Origin: Pseudidiomarina tainanensis
GTDB taxonomy: Bacteria > Pseudomonadota > Gammaproteobacteria > Enterobacterales > Alteromonadaceae
DNA: 64,000 bases
NCBI RefSeq assembly: GCF_004214835.1
Contig: NZ_PIQJ01000001.1
Span: 434,001 to 498,000, forward strand
Direction of reading: 5' to 3'
The notes under the pieces were generated by a model. It was not told where the DNA came from. It saw only the letters and a list, made by a program, of their open reading frames with translations, and did no database searches. Each line of letters starts with the position of its first letter. The first letter of the stretch is position 1. Positions 50,268-60,197 of this stretch are shown piece by piece. The translations under genes were made by a program, and so were the position numbers.

Positions 50268-53200
50268 TGCCTCGCTACGCAACCGCATGCTGGTGCTGAT
50301 TGCCGCCATGCTTGCGGCGTGGTTTGGCTGGCGCGCGATGACCACCACACCACTCGATGCGATACCTGACCTTTCCGATGTGCAGGTGATTGTGAAAACA
50401 AGTTATCCGGGTCAAGCGCCGCAACTGGTTGAAGAGCAAGTCACTTGGCCGCTAGCGAACGTCATGCTTGCGGTTCCGGGCGCATCTGAAGTACGCGGTT
50501 ACTCGTTTTTCGGTGATTCATATTTATATATTTTGTTTGAAGATGGCACCGATATTTATTGGGCGCGCAGCCGAGTTCTTGAATATCTGAGTCAGGCACA
50601 ACAGCAACTACCAGCTGGCGTGACGCCTGAACTAGGCCCTGATGCCAGCGGTGTCGGCTGGGTATTTCAATACGTGCTTACCGATACCACAGGCACGCAC
50701 GATCTGGGTCAGCTGACTAGTTTGCAAAACTGGTTCTTAAAGCAAGAGCTACAAAGCGTGAGCGGCGTATCGGAGATTGCGACAGTCGGCGGCATGGTGC
50801 AAGCCTATCAAGTGGTGATTGAGCCGCAGCGCCTGCAAACTTATGGTTTAACCATTGTTGATATCCGTCAAGCTATTCAAGCAGCTAACCAAGAAGTTGG
50901 CGGCGGTATTGTGGAAATGGCTGAAGCAGAATTTATGGTGCGCGGTACCGGCTATATTCAGTCGCTCGACGATTTACGTCAGTTGCCACTCAATGTGCGT
51001 AGCAGCGCAGGCACAGCCATCACATTGGATGACGTGGCGACAGTACGTCGTGGGCCGCTGAGTCGTCGCGGTATCGCTGAGTTTAACGGTGAAGGCGAAG
51101 TGGTCGGCGGAATTGTGGTGATGCGTCATGGCGAGAACGCGTTAGCAACCATCGAACGTGTGCGCGATAAGCTTAAAACTCTGCAACAAGGCCTTCCGGA
51201 AGGCGTTGAAATTACGCCGGTATATGACCGCTCGCAATTGATTGAACGCGCAGTCGACAACTTAACCAATAAACTTATTGAAGAGATGGCCTTTGTTGCT
51301 CTGGTAACGGTGCTGTTTTTATTGCACATGCGCTCGGCTCTGGTGGCGATTATTACGTTGCCGCTGGCCGTACTGATCAGCTTTATGGTGATGCGTTGGC
51401 TTGGTATCAACGCCAATATCATGAGCCTTGGCGGTATTGCGATTGCCATCGGTGCATTGGTTGATGCTGCCATTGTGATGGTTGAGAACGCGCATAAACA
51501 TCTTGAGCGTTACCGTGAACAGCATGGCGATGAACCACGTGGCGCTGAACATTGGCAGGTTATGGCAAAAGCCACAGCGGAAGTTGGTCCTGCACTATTT
51601 TTATCGCTACTCATTATTACCTTAAGTTTCGTTCCGGTGTTCGCGTTAGAGCAGCAAGAAGGTAGGCTATTTGCACCGCTTGCATACACGAAAACGTTTG
51701 CGATGGCTGCGGCCGCATTGCTGTCGATTACACTCGTACCGGTGTTAATGGGCTATTTCGTACGTGGTAAAATTATCAGCGAGCAGCGTAATCCCATCAC
51801 ACGGCTACTGGTTGCATTGTATCGTCCCTTACTAAATGTGGTATTGAATTGGCCGCGATTCACGATTGTCTTTGCGATACTGGCGGCAGTGAGTGCTTAC
51901 TATCCTTATAGCAAGATTGGTAGCGAGTTTATGCCAACCATGCAAGAAGGTGATTTACTATATATGCCAACCACAATGCCGGGAATTAGCCCTGCGGCGG
52001 TTGGTCAATTGCTACAACAAACCGATCGGTTGATTAAGCAAGTACCTGAAGTTGATACCGTGTTTGGTAAGACCGGTCGCGCCCAAACGGCAACCGACCC
52101 AGCGCCGTTAACCATGCTCGAAACCACCATTCAGCTGAAACCGCAAAGTGAGTGGCGAGAAGGCTTTACTATTCACGATATTATCGCTGAATTGGATGCC
52201 ACCGTACGTGTGCCAGGTATCACGAATGCGTGGGTGCAACCAATTAAAACGCGCATTGATATGCTTTCAACCGGCTTGAAAACGCCACTGGGTCTAAAAA
52301 TCGCAGGGCCTGACTTAAGTGAAATTCAGCGTATTGGTGCCGACCTAGAACAGCGCTTACAGGATGTTGCGGGAGTTAAATCAGTATTTGCGGAACGCCC
52401 AGCAAGCGGACGTTATATTGAAATTCGTCCTGATTTAGCTCGTGCAGCGCGTTACGGTTTAAGCCAAGCCGATATCCAAACTGCCATCCAATTCGGTATC
52501 GGTGGTGCGACGATTGCGGAAACTGTCGAAGGTACTGAGCGCTATCCAATTACCTTACGTTATCCGCGTGCAGATCGTGATCATGTTGAGCGTTTGAAAA
52601 CCTTACCCTTAGTGAGCAAAGATGGTGCATGGGTAACGCTGGAACAAGTTGCTAGCGTCGAAGTTACCGTCGGGCCGGCCATGATCCGTAGCGAAAATGC
52701 TCGCCCAACGGGGTGGGTCTTCGTCGATGTCGCCGATAATGTTGCAGTTGGTGATGTATTAACAGCAGCACAGCCTCTTGTAAGTGAGTACCAACTTCCA
52801 CCGCGGTACAGCGTCAGTTGGTCAGGGCAATATGAGTCAATGCAACGCGTTCAAGCGAAACTCAAAGAAGTCGTGCCAGTCACCCTAGCGGTTATTCTGA
52901 TCCTGCTTTACTTAACTTTCCGTTCTTTTAAACAAGCGGTGCTCATTATGGCAACCTTGCCGCTGGCGCTTGCCGGAAGCTTATGGTTCATCTGGTTGCT
53001 TGGTTACAACTTATCCATTGCCGTCGTGGTCGGGATGATCGCACTGGCAGGCGTCGCGGCTGAGTTCGGGGTCGTGATGCTGTTGTATCTCAATAACGCC
53101 TGGCGTGACAGTCAGTCGCGCTCGGAACAAGGATTACACGATGCGATTATGGAAGGTGCGGTTCAGCGTGTTCGGCCTAAGGCAATGACGGTAATTACTA

Positions 53201-53385
53201 TTATTGCTGGCTTGTTGCCAATTATGCTCACCCACGGTACCGGAAGTGAAGTGATGCAGCGCATCGCAGCGCCCATGATTGGCGGTATGGTCGCTGCGCC
53301 ACTACTTAGCTTATTCGTGCTACCAGCCGTGTATTGGTTGTATCACCGCTACACGTTAGCTCGTGCCGAGCATAAACAGGCGTAA
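50248..53385 (+). CDS. cusA: CusA-type heavy-metal RND efflux pump
   Basis: The 1045-residue RND transporter has 12 predicted membrane helices. The three methionines of the CusA metal path are conserved by motif: [25 protein letters not shown] and RIDMLSTG. The transmembrane proton-relay region [15 protein letters not shown] is also present. This supports Cu(I)/Ag(I) export rather than drugs, though cobalt/zinc pumps share much of this. The gene end overlaps a toxin fragment on the other strand. Confidence 0.95.
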   Translation: MLTHIINASLRNRMLVLIAAMLAAWFGWRAMTTTPLDAIPDLSDVQVIVKTSYPGQAPQLVEEQVTWPLANVMLAVPGASEVRGYSFFGDSYLYILFEDGTDIYWARSRVLEYLSQAQQQLPAGVTPELGPDASGVGWVFQYVLTDTTGTHDLGQLTSLQNWFLKQELQSVSGVSEIATVGGMVQAYQVVIEPQRLQTYGLTIVDIRQAIQAANQEVGGGIVEMAEAEFMVRGTGYIQSLDDLRQLPLNVRSSAGTAITLDDVATVRRGPLSRRGIAEFNGEGEVVGGIVVMRHGENALATIERVRDKLKTLQQGLPEGVEITPVYDRSQLIERAVDNLTNKLIEEMAFVALVTVLFLLHMRSALVAIITLPLAVLISFMVMRWLGINANIMSLGGIAIAIGALVDAAIVMVENAHKHLERYREQHGDEPRGAEHWQVMAKATAEVGPALFLSLLIITLSFVPVFALEQQEGRLFAPLAYTKTFAMAAAALLSITLVPVLMGYFVRGKIISEQRNPITRLLVALYRPLLNVVLNWPRFTIVFAILAAVSAYYPYSKIGSEFMPTMQEGDLLYMPTTMPGISPAAVGQLLQQTDRLIKQVPEVDTVFGKTGRAQTATDPAPLTMLETTIQLKPQSEWREGFTIHDIIAELDATVRVPGITNAWVQPIKTRIDMLSTGLKTPLGLKIAGPDLSEIQRIGADLEQRLQDVAGVKSVFAERPASGRYIEIRPDLARAARYGLSQADIQTAIQFGIGGATIAETVEGTERYPITLRYPRADRDHVERLKTLPLVSKDGAWVTLEQVASVEVTVGPAMIRSENARPTGWVFVDVADNVAVGDVLTAAQPLVSEYQLPPRYSVSWSGQYESMQRVQAKLKEVVPVTLAVILILLYLTFRSFKQAVLIMATLPLALAGSLWFIWLLGYNLSIAVVVGMIALAGVAAEFGVVMLLYLNNAWRDSQSRSEQGLHDAIMEGAVQRVRPKAMTVITIIAGLLPIMLTHGTGSEVMQRIAAPMIGGMVAAPLLSLFVLPAVYWLYHRYTLARAEHKQA

Positions 53386-53541
53386 CTGTTGCTCGTCTCG
53401 CATCACATGCACAATGATAACCCGCTGCTGTTCGCATTTACAAAAAATGCGACACGGCGGGACGACTAATTCACGATAAACCGAGTTTGGTAATTCAGGA
53501 GGTATGCGACCACGTCGTGGGAATTTTGGTAGCTCGGCGCT
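53356..53541 (-). pseudogene. C-terminal remnant of a RelE/ParE-family toxin gene
   Basis: A minus-strand frame of 61 codons, running from a stop codon at 53544-53542 to TAA at 53358-53356, reads FPRRGRIPPELPN, then VYRELVVPPCRIF and [13 protein letters not shown]. This is the C-terminal half of a RelE/ParE toxin; the usual N-terminal third is missing and no start codon fits. The 3' end overlaps cusA by 30 bases. It directly follows the antitoxin remnant, so a deletion probably removed the middle of a toxin-antitoxin pair. Confidence 0.75.
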
Positions 53542-53569
53542 TCAAGCTAGTAACCAGTTCAACTTTCAC
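53495..53569 (-). pseudogene. N-terminal remnant of a Phd-family antitoxin gene
   Basis: From a GTG at 53569 the minus strand reads KVELVTSLKRRATKI, the start of a Phd-family antitoxin. About 17 codons in, it becomes unrelated sequence and stops at 53495. Beyond the junction near 53521 the toxin frame takes over. A dyad CACTTT/AAAGTG at 53600-53615 upstream may be the old operator. Confidence 0.65.
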
Positions 53570-53599
53570 AATACATTCTCATTCGTAGCAAAGAAGTAT

Positions 53600-53615
53600 C
53601 ACTTTGTTTAAAGTG
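53600..53615. promoter_or_regulatory. Short dyad upstream of the antitoxin remnant
   Basis: CACTTT and AAAGTG arms around GTTT, 31 bases before the remnant start. Possibly the operator of the lost toxin-antitoxin pair. Confidence 0.35.
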
Positions 53616-53621
53616 CCACTC

Positions 53622-53652
53622 ACGAATAACGAATAACGAATAACGAATAACG
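53622..53652. repeat. 7-bp tandem repeat
   Basis: The heptamer ACGAATA is repeated four times, followed by ACG, ending 2 bases before the stop codon of the MBL hydrolase gene. Confidence 0.9.
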
Positions 53653-53653
53653 T

Positions 53654-54406
53654 TTAAAGCAGCACCTGCCACCCTTGCGGTGGCTGAAGTTCACGAAGTT
53701 GTTTATGCACCGCATCAGCCACATCAGGTTTCAAGTGATTAATCCATACTCGGCGGGGCTGTGAATGCAGCCCCTCAAGCAATCGCAAACATAACTGCGG
53801 CGTTAAATGGCAGGATTGATTCGCAACCGATTCAAGTTCATTCGGAAATGAGCATTCAAAAATGATGTCATCGAGTGGCCCCAGTGCGTTGATATTCTCA
53901 ATCACGCTGTCGGCATAACCCGTGTCGGCTACAAACGCCGTGGTTTGGTTCTCTTTGCGGATTGCAAAACCGAAGGTGGGAACAGTGTGGTAGGTACGAA
54001 ATGGCTCAATGCACACATCACCAATACAAATCTGTTCACCGGCGCTGATTTCCTGCAGACGCAACAAGGGTTTGTCTTTGGACGGGAGCTCCCGCATATC
54101 TGGCCAAATCACCCAATTAAAAACATGTTCTCGCAGTGCCTCTAGGGTGTCGTGGGAACCATACACTGTCACTGGCGAGCTGGCATCGGCAACGTTAAAG
54201 AGATTACCCAGTAACATGGGTAAACAGCAGATATGATCACTGTGGCTGTGGCTTAAAAAAATATGCCGTACTTGCTGCATTTGTTTCAGTAACAACTGCG
54301 TGACGCCAGTGCCGGCATCAATCAAGAGCGATTCATTCACTTGCAAGCAAGTAGTGCCAGTGAGCCCACCTAAGCCACCACTGGCACCTAACACATTGAT
54401 GTTCAT
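53654..54406 (-). CDS. MBL-fold metallohydrolase, class II cyclic-nucleotide phosphodiesterase-like
   Basis: The 250-residue protein has the metallo-beta-lactamase signature FLSHSHSDHICCLPMLL (H-x-H-x-D-H) near residue 51 and further metal-ligand regions (RTYHTVPTFGFAI, AFVADTGYAD). The pattern fits class II cyclic-nucleotide phosphodiesterases or RNase-Z-like enzymes; which substrate it cuts is not shown. Its ATG overlaps the stop of the RND pump gene (ATGA), so it is coupled to the pump, an unusual partner. Confidence 0.75.
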   Translation of the reverse strand: MNINVLGASGGLGGLTGTTCLQVNESLLIDAGTGVTQLLLKQMQQVRHIFLSHSHSDHICCLPMLLGNLFNVADASSPVTVYGSHDTLEALREHVFNWVIWPDMRELPSKDKPLLRLQEISAGEQICIGDVCIEPFRTYHTVPTFGFAIRKENQTTAFVADTGYADSVIENINALGPLDDIIFECSFPNELESVANQSCHLTPQLCLRLLEGLHSQPRRVWINHLKPDVADAVHKQLRELQPPQGWQVLL

Positions 54407-57400
54407 TTAACGCGCATCACCAAAGCATACATGACAGGAACCACCACTAATGTTAACAAGGTGGCGAAGCCGAGACCAAACATGATAACTACGGCCATGC
54501 TGACAAAAAAGTCGTCAAATAACAATGGAATCATGCCGACAATGGTGGTCGCTGCTGTCATTGTAACCGGCCGCACACGGCTGACTGATGCATCAACTAA
54601 CGCTTGCAACGCTTCTTTGCCAGAGTGCAATTCCACGCGAACCTGCTCGAGCAAGACCACACCGTTTTTGATCAACATGCCGGAGAGACTCAGAAAGCCC
54701 AATAATGCCATGAATCCGAAGGGTTGATTGGTCAGCACAAGGCCCAAGGTGACGCCAATGACGCTCAACGGCACGGTGGTCCATAACACACCGGCCTGAC
54801 GAATCGAGCTAAATAGCAATACGGTAATGATAAACATCACCAAAAACGCTAACGGCAGTGCTTGGAAAATCGCACCGGTGGCTTTATTGGAAGCCTCAAA
54901 CTCGCCGCCCCAAGTCAGCTCATAACCCGCTGGCAGTTCGATTGCTTCAATCGCAGGGCGCACCCGAGCAAGCACCATCGCTGGGGTTTCATCGCCAAAA
55001 ATATTGTGATCCGCCATCACCGTAATCGTCCGTTTGCGGTCACGACGAACAATCAAATTATCCTCAGCCATGAGTTGCACATCGCGAACGACCTGACCTA
55101 ACGGCACATGCTGCTGGAGCGCCGAGCTGTACACTTGTAGTTCTTGCCAATTATCAATGTCACTACGTTCGTTAGCTGGCGCTCGCATGACAATCGGTAG
55201 CAAGTCGGTGCCATCGCGATAAATACCAACGGTTTGCCCGGCAAAATTGCGTTTAAGAACGTCGTCTACATCGGCTTTCGTTATACCCAACCGCCGTGCC
55301 GCCGCCTCATTGAAATCGGTAACTAATACTTTCGTACGCTGGCGCCAGTTGTCCCTTAAATTACGAACGCCTGAGTCTTGCGCCATAATTTCTCTAGCTT
55401 GCGCAGCCAATTGACGCAATATCACAGGGTCAGGCCCACTAAAACGAGCTTCAATTTTGGCTGCTTGGGTCGGGCCCATTTCAAGAGGCTTCATTTTGTA
55501 TTCAACGTCAGGTTGCTCTGTACGTAAGAAGTCTTCGAAATCGAGCAATACCTGTTCGAGTTGGTCGGTGTTGTCAGCGCGAAGTATCAGCTGTGCATAA
55601 CTTTCGTAAGACTTCTCAACTAAGTAGGTTAGCGTGAAGCGCGGAGCACCTTGACCAATCGTTGCCGCGGTAAACACCAATCCGTCGCTGTCAGATTGTT
55701 CGTTGAGGTAATGTTCAAGTTGTTTCACTTGCTGTGCCGTCGCGCGAATATCAGTACCTTGCGGATACCACAAATCCACGAATGCCATGGGCGTTGTGCT
55801 CGGCGGGAAAAATGATTGCTTAATGGTCGTGAAACCGTAACCCGCCGCAATGAGTAACAGTAACATGACCGCAATCGTGGTTTTGCGCCATGCCAAGAAA
55901 CGATGAAGCATCACACGATAACCCCGGAATACCCAGTGGTTATAAACATGGTCGTCATCTTCAGGTTGCTCGCGAGCCGAGCGCGCACGTGCGTCTTTGC
56001 GGAATAGAATATTTCCTAAGAACGGCGTAAGCGTGATCGCCGTAAACCAGCTTAATAGCAATGAAATAAACAATACCCAAAAAAGTGAGTTTGCATATTC
56101 ACCGCTTGCGTCGCGCGAAAGACCAATCGGCGCAAACGCAATCACGGCAATAGCCGTAGCACCCAGTAAGGGCCAAATATTCTGTTGGACGACGTCACTG
56201 GCTGCCTGAATGCGCGACAAGCCACGCCGGACGCCAACTAGCATACCTTCGGCAATCACAATGGCGTTATCAACCAACATACCCAGCGCAATAATCAGCG
56301 CACCAAGCGATACCCGTTGCAATTGGATATCCATCAGATACATAAAAATGAAGCTACCGAGAACGGTAATGAGGAGTACCCCACCAATCAGCACGCCGGA
56401 GCGCAAGCCCATGGTCAATAGTAGCGCAATCACAACAATCACGACTGCTTCAGCAAGATTGATGAGGAAGTTATTTACTGAATGATCAACTTCGGAAGGT
56501 TGGTCATAAATTTTGTCGACTTGCATACCAACGGGCTGGGCATAGCGCAGTTCATCCAGCTTTTGCATTACTCGCGCACCAACTTCAACAACGTTCACGT
56601 CTTCAGCAAAAGACAGCGCCAACCATAATGAGTCGCGCCCGTTGTAGCGTACTAAGTGCGTTGGAATCTCTTGGTATTCACGGGTTACCGTTGCGACGTC
56701 GCGCAGCAAAATACGCTCGTCAGCGCCAGGATTGCTGATCATTAAATTGGCCAGCTCGTCCACACTATTAAATTCGCCGCTGGTTTGTAAACGAATACGC
56801 TCTTGACCCACCTGCACCCGGCCAGCGTCGCTAACCGCGTTTTGGGTTTGTAACAGATTGACGAGTTGTTGCGGCGGAATGCCAAAGTTAGCTAGCTTCT
56901 CGCGCGAAACCTCAACAATAACTTGTTCGTTTTGTTTGCCCGCCACCATGACTTTACCGACGCCTTTAACCAGCACTAATTCGCGGCGCAAATAATCGGT
57001 GTAGTCAGCAATGTCTTGATAACTGTATCCGTCACCGCTGATGGCAAAAGTCATACCGTAAACATCGGCAAAGTCATCTTTGACCATCGGCTCGCCGCTA
57101 CCAGGCGGTAGGGTTTTGCGCGAGTCGTTGACTTTACGACGCAACTCATCCCACACCTGCGGCATTTGATGCTTACGCAAGGTGCTATGCATTTCGATAG
57201 TGATTTGACTTAAACCCGGTTGTGAGACCGACGTAATGTGGTCGACATAGCTGAGCTCTTGAATCGCGTTTTCAAGCCGGTAGGTCACTTCTTCTTCAAC
57301 TTGCTGTGCTGTAGCGCCTGGATATTGCGTAATCACCATCGCTTGCTTCAAGGTGAACTCCGGATCTTCCAAACGTCCGATATTTTGTAGCGCCACCAAG

Positions 57401-57474
57401 CCACCCAACAAAAGAATCAGCAGCAGCATCCAACTGGTGGTGCTGCGCTTCATACTGAAGCGTGCAATATTCAT
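54403..57474 (-). CDS. RND-family efflux pump, inner-membrane subunit
   Basis: The 1023-residue transporter has two sets of six helices and large periplasmic loops. Landmarks: QYPGATAQQVEEEVTYRLE near the N-terminus and GMLVDNAIVIAEGMLVG in helix 4, where the first Asp of the proton relay is kept and the second is Asn. It resembles the AcrB/TriC-type exporters more than the metal pumps; its substrate is unknown. The chosen ATG at 57474 overlaps the adaptor gene stop by one base. Confidence 0.9.
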   Translation of the reverse strand: MNIARFSMKRSTTSWMLLLILLLGGLVALQNIGRLEDPEFTLKQAMVITQYPGATAQQVEEEVTYRLENAIQELSYVDHITSVSQPGLSQITIEMHSTLRKHQMPQVWDELRRKVNDSRKTLPPGSGEPMVKDDFADVYGMTFAISGDGYSYQDIADYTDYLRRELVLVKGVGKVMVAGKQNEQVIVEVSREKLANFGIPPQQLVNLLQTQNAVSDAGRVQVGQERIRLQTSGEFNSVDELANLMISNPGADERILLRDVATVTREYQEIPTHLVRYNGRDSLWLALSFAEDVNVVEVGARVMQKLDELRYAQPVGMQVDKIYDQPSEVDHSVNNFLINLAEAVVIVVIALLLTMGLRSGVLIGGVLLITVLGSFIFMYLMDIQLQRVSLGALIIALGMLVDNAIVIAEGMLVGVRRGLSRIQAASDVVQQNIWPLLGATAIAVIAFAPIGLSRDASGEYANSLFWVLFISLLLSWFTAITLTPFLGNILFRKDARARSAREQPEDDDHVYNHWVFRGYRVMLHRFLAWRKTTIAVMLLLLIAAGYGFTTIKQSFFPPSTTPMAFVDLWYPQGTDIRATAQQVKQLEHYLNEQSDSDGLVFTAATIGQGAPRFTLTYLVEKSYESYAQLILRADNTDQLEQVLLDFEDFLRTEQPDVEYKMKPLEMGPTQAAKIEARFSGPDPVILRQLAAQAREIMAQDSGVRNLRDNWRQRTKVLVTDFNEAAARRLGITKADVDDVLKRNFAGQTVGIYRDGTDLLPIVMRAPANERSDIDNWQELQVYSSALQQHVPLGQVVRDVQLMAEDNLIVRRDRKRTITVMADHNIFGDETPAMVLARVRPAIEAIELPAGYELTWGGEFEASNKATGAIFQALPLAFLVMFIITVLLFSSIRQAGVLWTTVPLSVIGVTLGLVLTNQPFGFMALLGFLSLSGMLIKNGVVLLEQVRVELHSGKEALQALVDASVSRVRPVTMTAATTIVGMIPLLFDDFFVSMAVVIMFGLGFATLLTLVVVPVMYALVMRVK

Positions 57475-58562
57475 CACAGACCACGCTCCTTCACCCAAGG
57501 TCGCACACGTTGGTTATTGCTAATCGCATGAACACCGGCAATCACAATTTGGTCGCCGGCAGCGAGACCGTCGGTGATTTCTGCTCCGCGATTTGTCAAC
57601 GCACGCACGTTGACCTCACGCTGAGTCACGCGCTCAGTTTGCGGGTCATATACCCACACAAAATGACCTTGGTCTGGGGCTTTTGTTGGTGGCGAAAATA
57701 ACGCCGATGCGGGTACAATCAGCGCCGCATCCAGTTGCTGCGAAACCGCTTGAGCATCCACCGCGACCATCGCTGACATCCCCGGCAACACATTTAAATT
57801 TTCGGGTGTGGGTAACGTGAACACGACCTTGTAGGTGTTGGTTGCGGGGTCGGCAGTGGTGTCCCACTCTTTCGGTGTCGCTTTAAATTTTTGCTCAGGT
57901 GCCGCCGCAAAAATAACATCCGGCTGATAATTCGTGTTGCGTTGTACCCGCGCAAACAACCCTTCTGGTACGCGAATACTTACATCAATCGCATTATTCA
58001 TCTGTAATGTGGCAATCGCACGCTGTGGCTGCACCGTTTCGTAACGTTCGACAAAAACATGTGCCACAGTGCCCGCGAAAGGTGCGCGTAACTCGGTATA
58101 ACGCACATTCGCGCGTGCCGTTTCCAAATTGGCTCGTGCTACTTCTAGATTGGACTTCACTTCATCGAATTGCTGTGGTGAAATCACCCCTTGTTCGACG
58201 AGGTTTTCGGTCCGACGAAACTGAGCTTGCGCCAATTCAAACCGTGCCTGCGCTTGATCTAACACCAATTGGTAGTCGGTCGGGTCAAGCTTGGCAATCA
58301 ACTCGCCTTGTTTCACTTCATTACCAGCCTTAACCGGAAACTCAGTAATTTCACCACCAACGCGAAACGCCAATTGTGCCACTTGCGCCGCCTCAACTAC
58401 CGCCGGAAAATGACGAATCCGCTGATCATCAGAGAAGTTAACCGTGTAGAGCTTCACCGGCTGCACCACTTCTTCCTGAGCAACGGGCGCAACGCCTTCG
58501 CTACAGCCAACTAAGCTGGTGAGGGCGGCAAGTCCGGTCAGCATTAAAGCCTGAATGCGCAT
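57474..58562 (-). CDS. RND efflux periplasmic adaptor (membrane fusion) lipoprotein
   Basis: The 362-residue protein begins with a lipoprotein signal (LTSLVGC), followed by the barrel-sandwich hybrid region (AFRVGGEITEFPVKAGNEVKQGELIAKLDPTDY) and an alpha-helical hairpin, a beta-barrel and a membrane-proximal domain. It forms the operon adaptor-pump-MBL on the minus strand. Repeat copy C lies immediately upstream and lysR is divergent beyond it. No outer-membrane channel gene is in this operon. Confidence 0.93.
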   Translation of the reverse strand: MRIQALMLTGLAALTSLVGCSEGVAPVAQEEVVQPVKLYTVNFSDDQRIRHFPAVVEAAQVAQLAFRVGGEITEFPVKAGNEVKQGELIAKLDPTDYQLVLDQAQARFELAQAQFRRTENLVEQGVISPQQFDEVKSNLEVARANLETARANVRYTELRAPFAGTVAHVFVERYETVQPQRAIATLQMNNAIDVSIRVPEGLFARVQRNTNYQPDVIFAAAPEQKFKATPKEWDTTADPATNTYKVVFTLPTPENLNVLPGMSAMVAVDAQAVSQQLDAALIVPASALFSPPTKAPDQGHFVWVYDPQTERVTQREVNVRALTNRGAEITDGLAAGDQIVIAGVHAISNNQRVRPWVKERGL

Positions 58563-58585
58563 AAATTCTCCTTTAAAAGCAACGA

Positions 58586-58708
58586 CGATATTAGCTATTG
58601 GATATTAGATATTAGAAAAGCCAATTCGATATTAGCTATTGGATACTCGAACTGATGTATCAGGTATGTGTGTTTTCCCTAATATCTAATATCCAATAGC
58701 TAATATCG
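58586..58708 (+). repeat. CGATATTAG palindromic repeat, copy C, between the RND operon and lysR
   Basis: Two left-type arms (58586 and 58627) and one right arm ending at 58708 give a 123-bp composite with an 82-bp unit nested at its right. The core GATGTATCAGGTAT...GTTTTC matches copy E. It lies in the divergent promoter region of the pump operon and the lysR gene. Confidence 0.88.
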
Positions 58709-58794
58709 CACTTGATTTTACCTTGTTTCTTGTTAATTTATATTGAATTAATCTTGACTACATATTCAGTAAAGTTTAATAAGGATAATCATTC

Positions 58795-59667
58795 ATGAAA
58801 ATTCAGCAGCTCCAAATGCTCAATGCGTTAAGTGAAACGGGTACCTTGCAAGGTGCAGCCGAGCAACTGCATCGAACGCAAGCTGCTGTCAGTATGGCAC
58901 TTAAAAAGCTTGAGGACGAGGTAGGTTTTCCATTGTTTGACCGTGATGGCTATCGTTTAAAACTCACTGCTTTTGGCGAACAGTTTCTGCGGCAGGCGCG
59001 AGAAGTATTGAGGCAACAGCAACGGCTGCAAAGCTTAACGCAACAATTACGCGAAGGAGCGGAGCCACTATTACGCATTTCTTACGATCATACCTGTGCG
59101 CCGGCCAGTTTGTTTAAAGCGATGCGAGCCGTGCAAGAGCGCTATCCAGCAACTGATTTATTATTGAATGGCGAAGCGCAATTAAAATCATTACGAGCGG
59201 TGCGTGAAGGTGAGGCGGATTTAGCTCTGACACCGTGGCTACCCGTGTTTCGCCAACATGGTGACTTTGAAACCAAGCTTGTGCGGCCTTTCGAACTTTT
59301 AGTTGCTATCTCGCCAAGCCTCGCAGCCAAGCATGGGCTGCCTAAACAGCGCCGTGATTTACTCGATATCCCGATGCTCATGCCGCAAAACCAAGACGTC
59401 GGCATAAACCTCGATAGAATGATCCGTATGCCCGGACAACAGCGCATTCGTGTGAATGATTCCATTGCACAACGTGAATTATTAGTTGCTGGTATGGGGT
59501 GGGGCATCGTGCCGGGAGATATTATTGTGGATGAGCTGGCGCGCGGTGATCTCGTGCGAATCGACATTCCCGATTTCATCAACCAAGTTCACTTAGAGGT
59601 GCATTTGGTGCGTTCAGCCGAGCGTATAGCTGGCCCCGCCGCCCAAATAATCTGGGATTACTTTTGA
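58795..59667 (+). CDS. LysR-family transcriptional regulator
   Basis: The 290-residue protein has the N-terminal LysR helix-turn-helix (LQMLNALSETGTLQGAAEQLHRTQAAVSMALKKLEDEVGFPLF) and a periplasmic-binding-like effector domain. An AAGGA site precedes the ATG. It is divergent from the RND operon and a likely regulator of it, by LysR custom; the inducer is unknown. Repeat copies C and D flank the gene on both sides. Confidence 0.92.
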   Translation: MKIQQLQMLNALSETGTLQGAAEQLHRTQAAVSMALKKLEDEVGFPLFDRDGYRLKLTAFGEQFLRQAREVLRQQQRLQSLTQQLREGAEPLLRISYDHTCAPASLFKAMRAVQERYPATDLLLNGEAQLKSLRAVREGEADLALTPWLPVFRQHGDFETKLVRPFELLVAISPSLAAKHGLPKQRRDLLDIPMLMPQNQDVGINLDRMIRMPGQQRIRVNDSIAQRELLVAGMGWGIVPGDIIVDELARGDLVRIDIPDFINQVHLEVHLVRSAERIAGPAAQIIWDYF

Positions 59668-59677
59668 AAATCAAAAG

Positions 59678-59765
59678 TGATATTAGCTATTGGATATTAG
59701 ATATTAGAATAAAACGAATACCCGCTACTTTTGCGCAAATATCCAATATCTAATAGCTAATATCG
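59678..59765 (-). repeat. CGATATTAG palindromic repeat, copy D, inverted
   Basis: 88 bp between the convergent lysR and small exported-protein genes. Read on the minus strand its core GCGGGTATTCGTTTTATT aligns with copy E (CGGGTAT...GTTTTC), so this copy is inverted relative to B, C and E. Confidence 0.88.
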
Positions 59766-59774
59766 TACTTGTAT

Positions 59775-60098
59775 TTAAACCAGCTTTTTCCAGATTAAGG
59801 GCTGCTTAATTTCTGGAATATAAATTGCGTAACCAAACTGCACGCGTAATGCCGCCCCAGTAGCTTGTAAACTCAAGTGCGAGTCGCTTTTAATGTCATT
59901 CGATGTCTCGTTGCGAATATCGTTACGCGCAATATCGACACTGTGATCCCAGCTACCAATAGCTCGCTCAGCAGAATAAACAAAGCGGTACACTGGCATA
60001 TCAACAAATTCGGTTGACTCGACGGATTCAGCTAAAACTGGGGCTGCAGAAGTAAGTGCTGCAGCTAAGAAAAGACCTTTCAATAGATGTGTGTTCAT
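59775..60098 (-). CDS. Small predicted periplasmic protein, unknown function
   Basis: The 107-residue protein starts with a signal peptide (HLLKGLFLAAALTSAAPVLA) and has no domain I recognise. The mature part is polar with many Asn, Asp and Ser, ending QPLIWKKLV. The ATG at 60098 has a GGGGGA site 7 bases upstream; a longer frame from 60113 is unlikely. Repeat copy D lies just beyond its 3' end and copy E about 100 bases upstream. Confidence 0.7.
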   Translation of the reverse strand: MNTHLLKGLFLAAALTSAAPVLAESVESTEFVDMPVYRFVYSAERAIGSWDHSVDIARNDIRNETSNDIKSDSHLSLQATGAALRVQFGYAIYIPEIKQPLIWKKLV

Positions 60099-60197
60099 GA
60101 CTAATCCCCCCACGAGATGTCATCTATTAAGATAGTCCAAATTTGTGAAAGGTTTATGTCGGAATTGTAAAAAAGCGTAACTGTTGGAAACCAAGTA

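Noticed and set aside
53421-53461. Two-part hairpin CCCGC...CGCATTT/AAATGCG...GCGGG considered as the cusA terminator
   Set aside because: It falls inside the toxin remnant reading frame and has no run of T after it.
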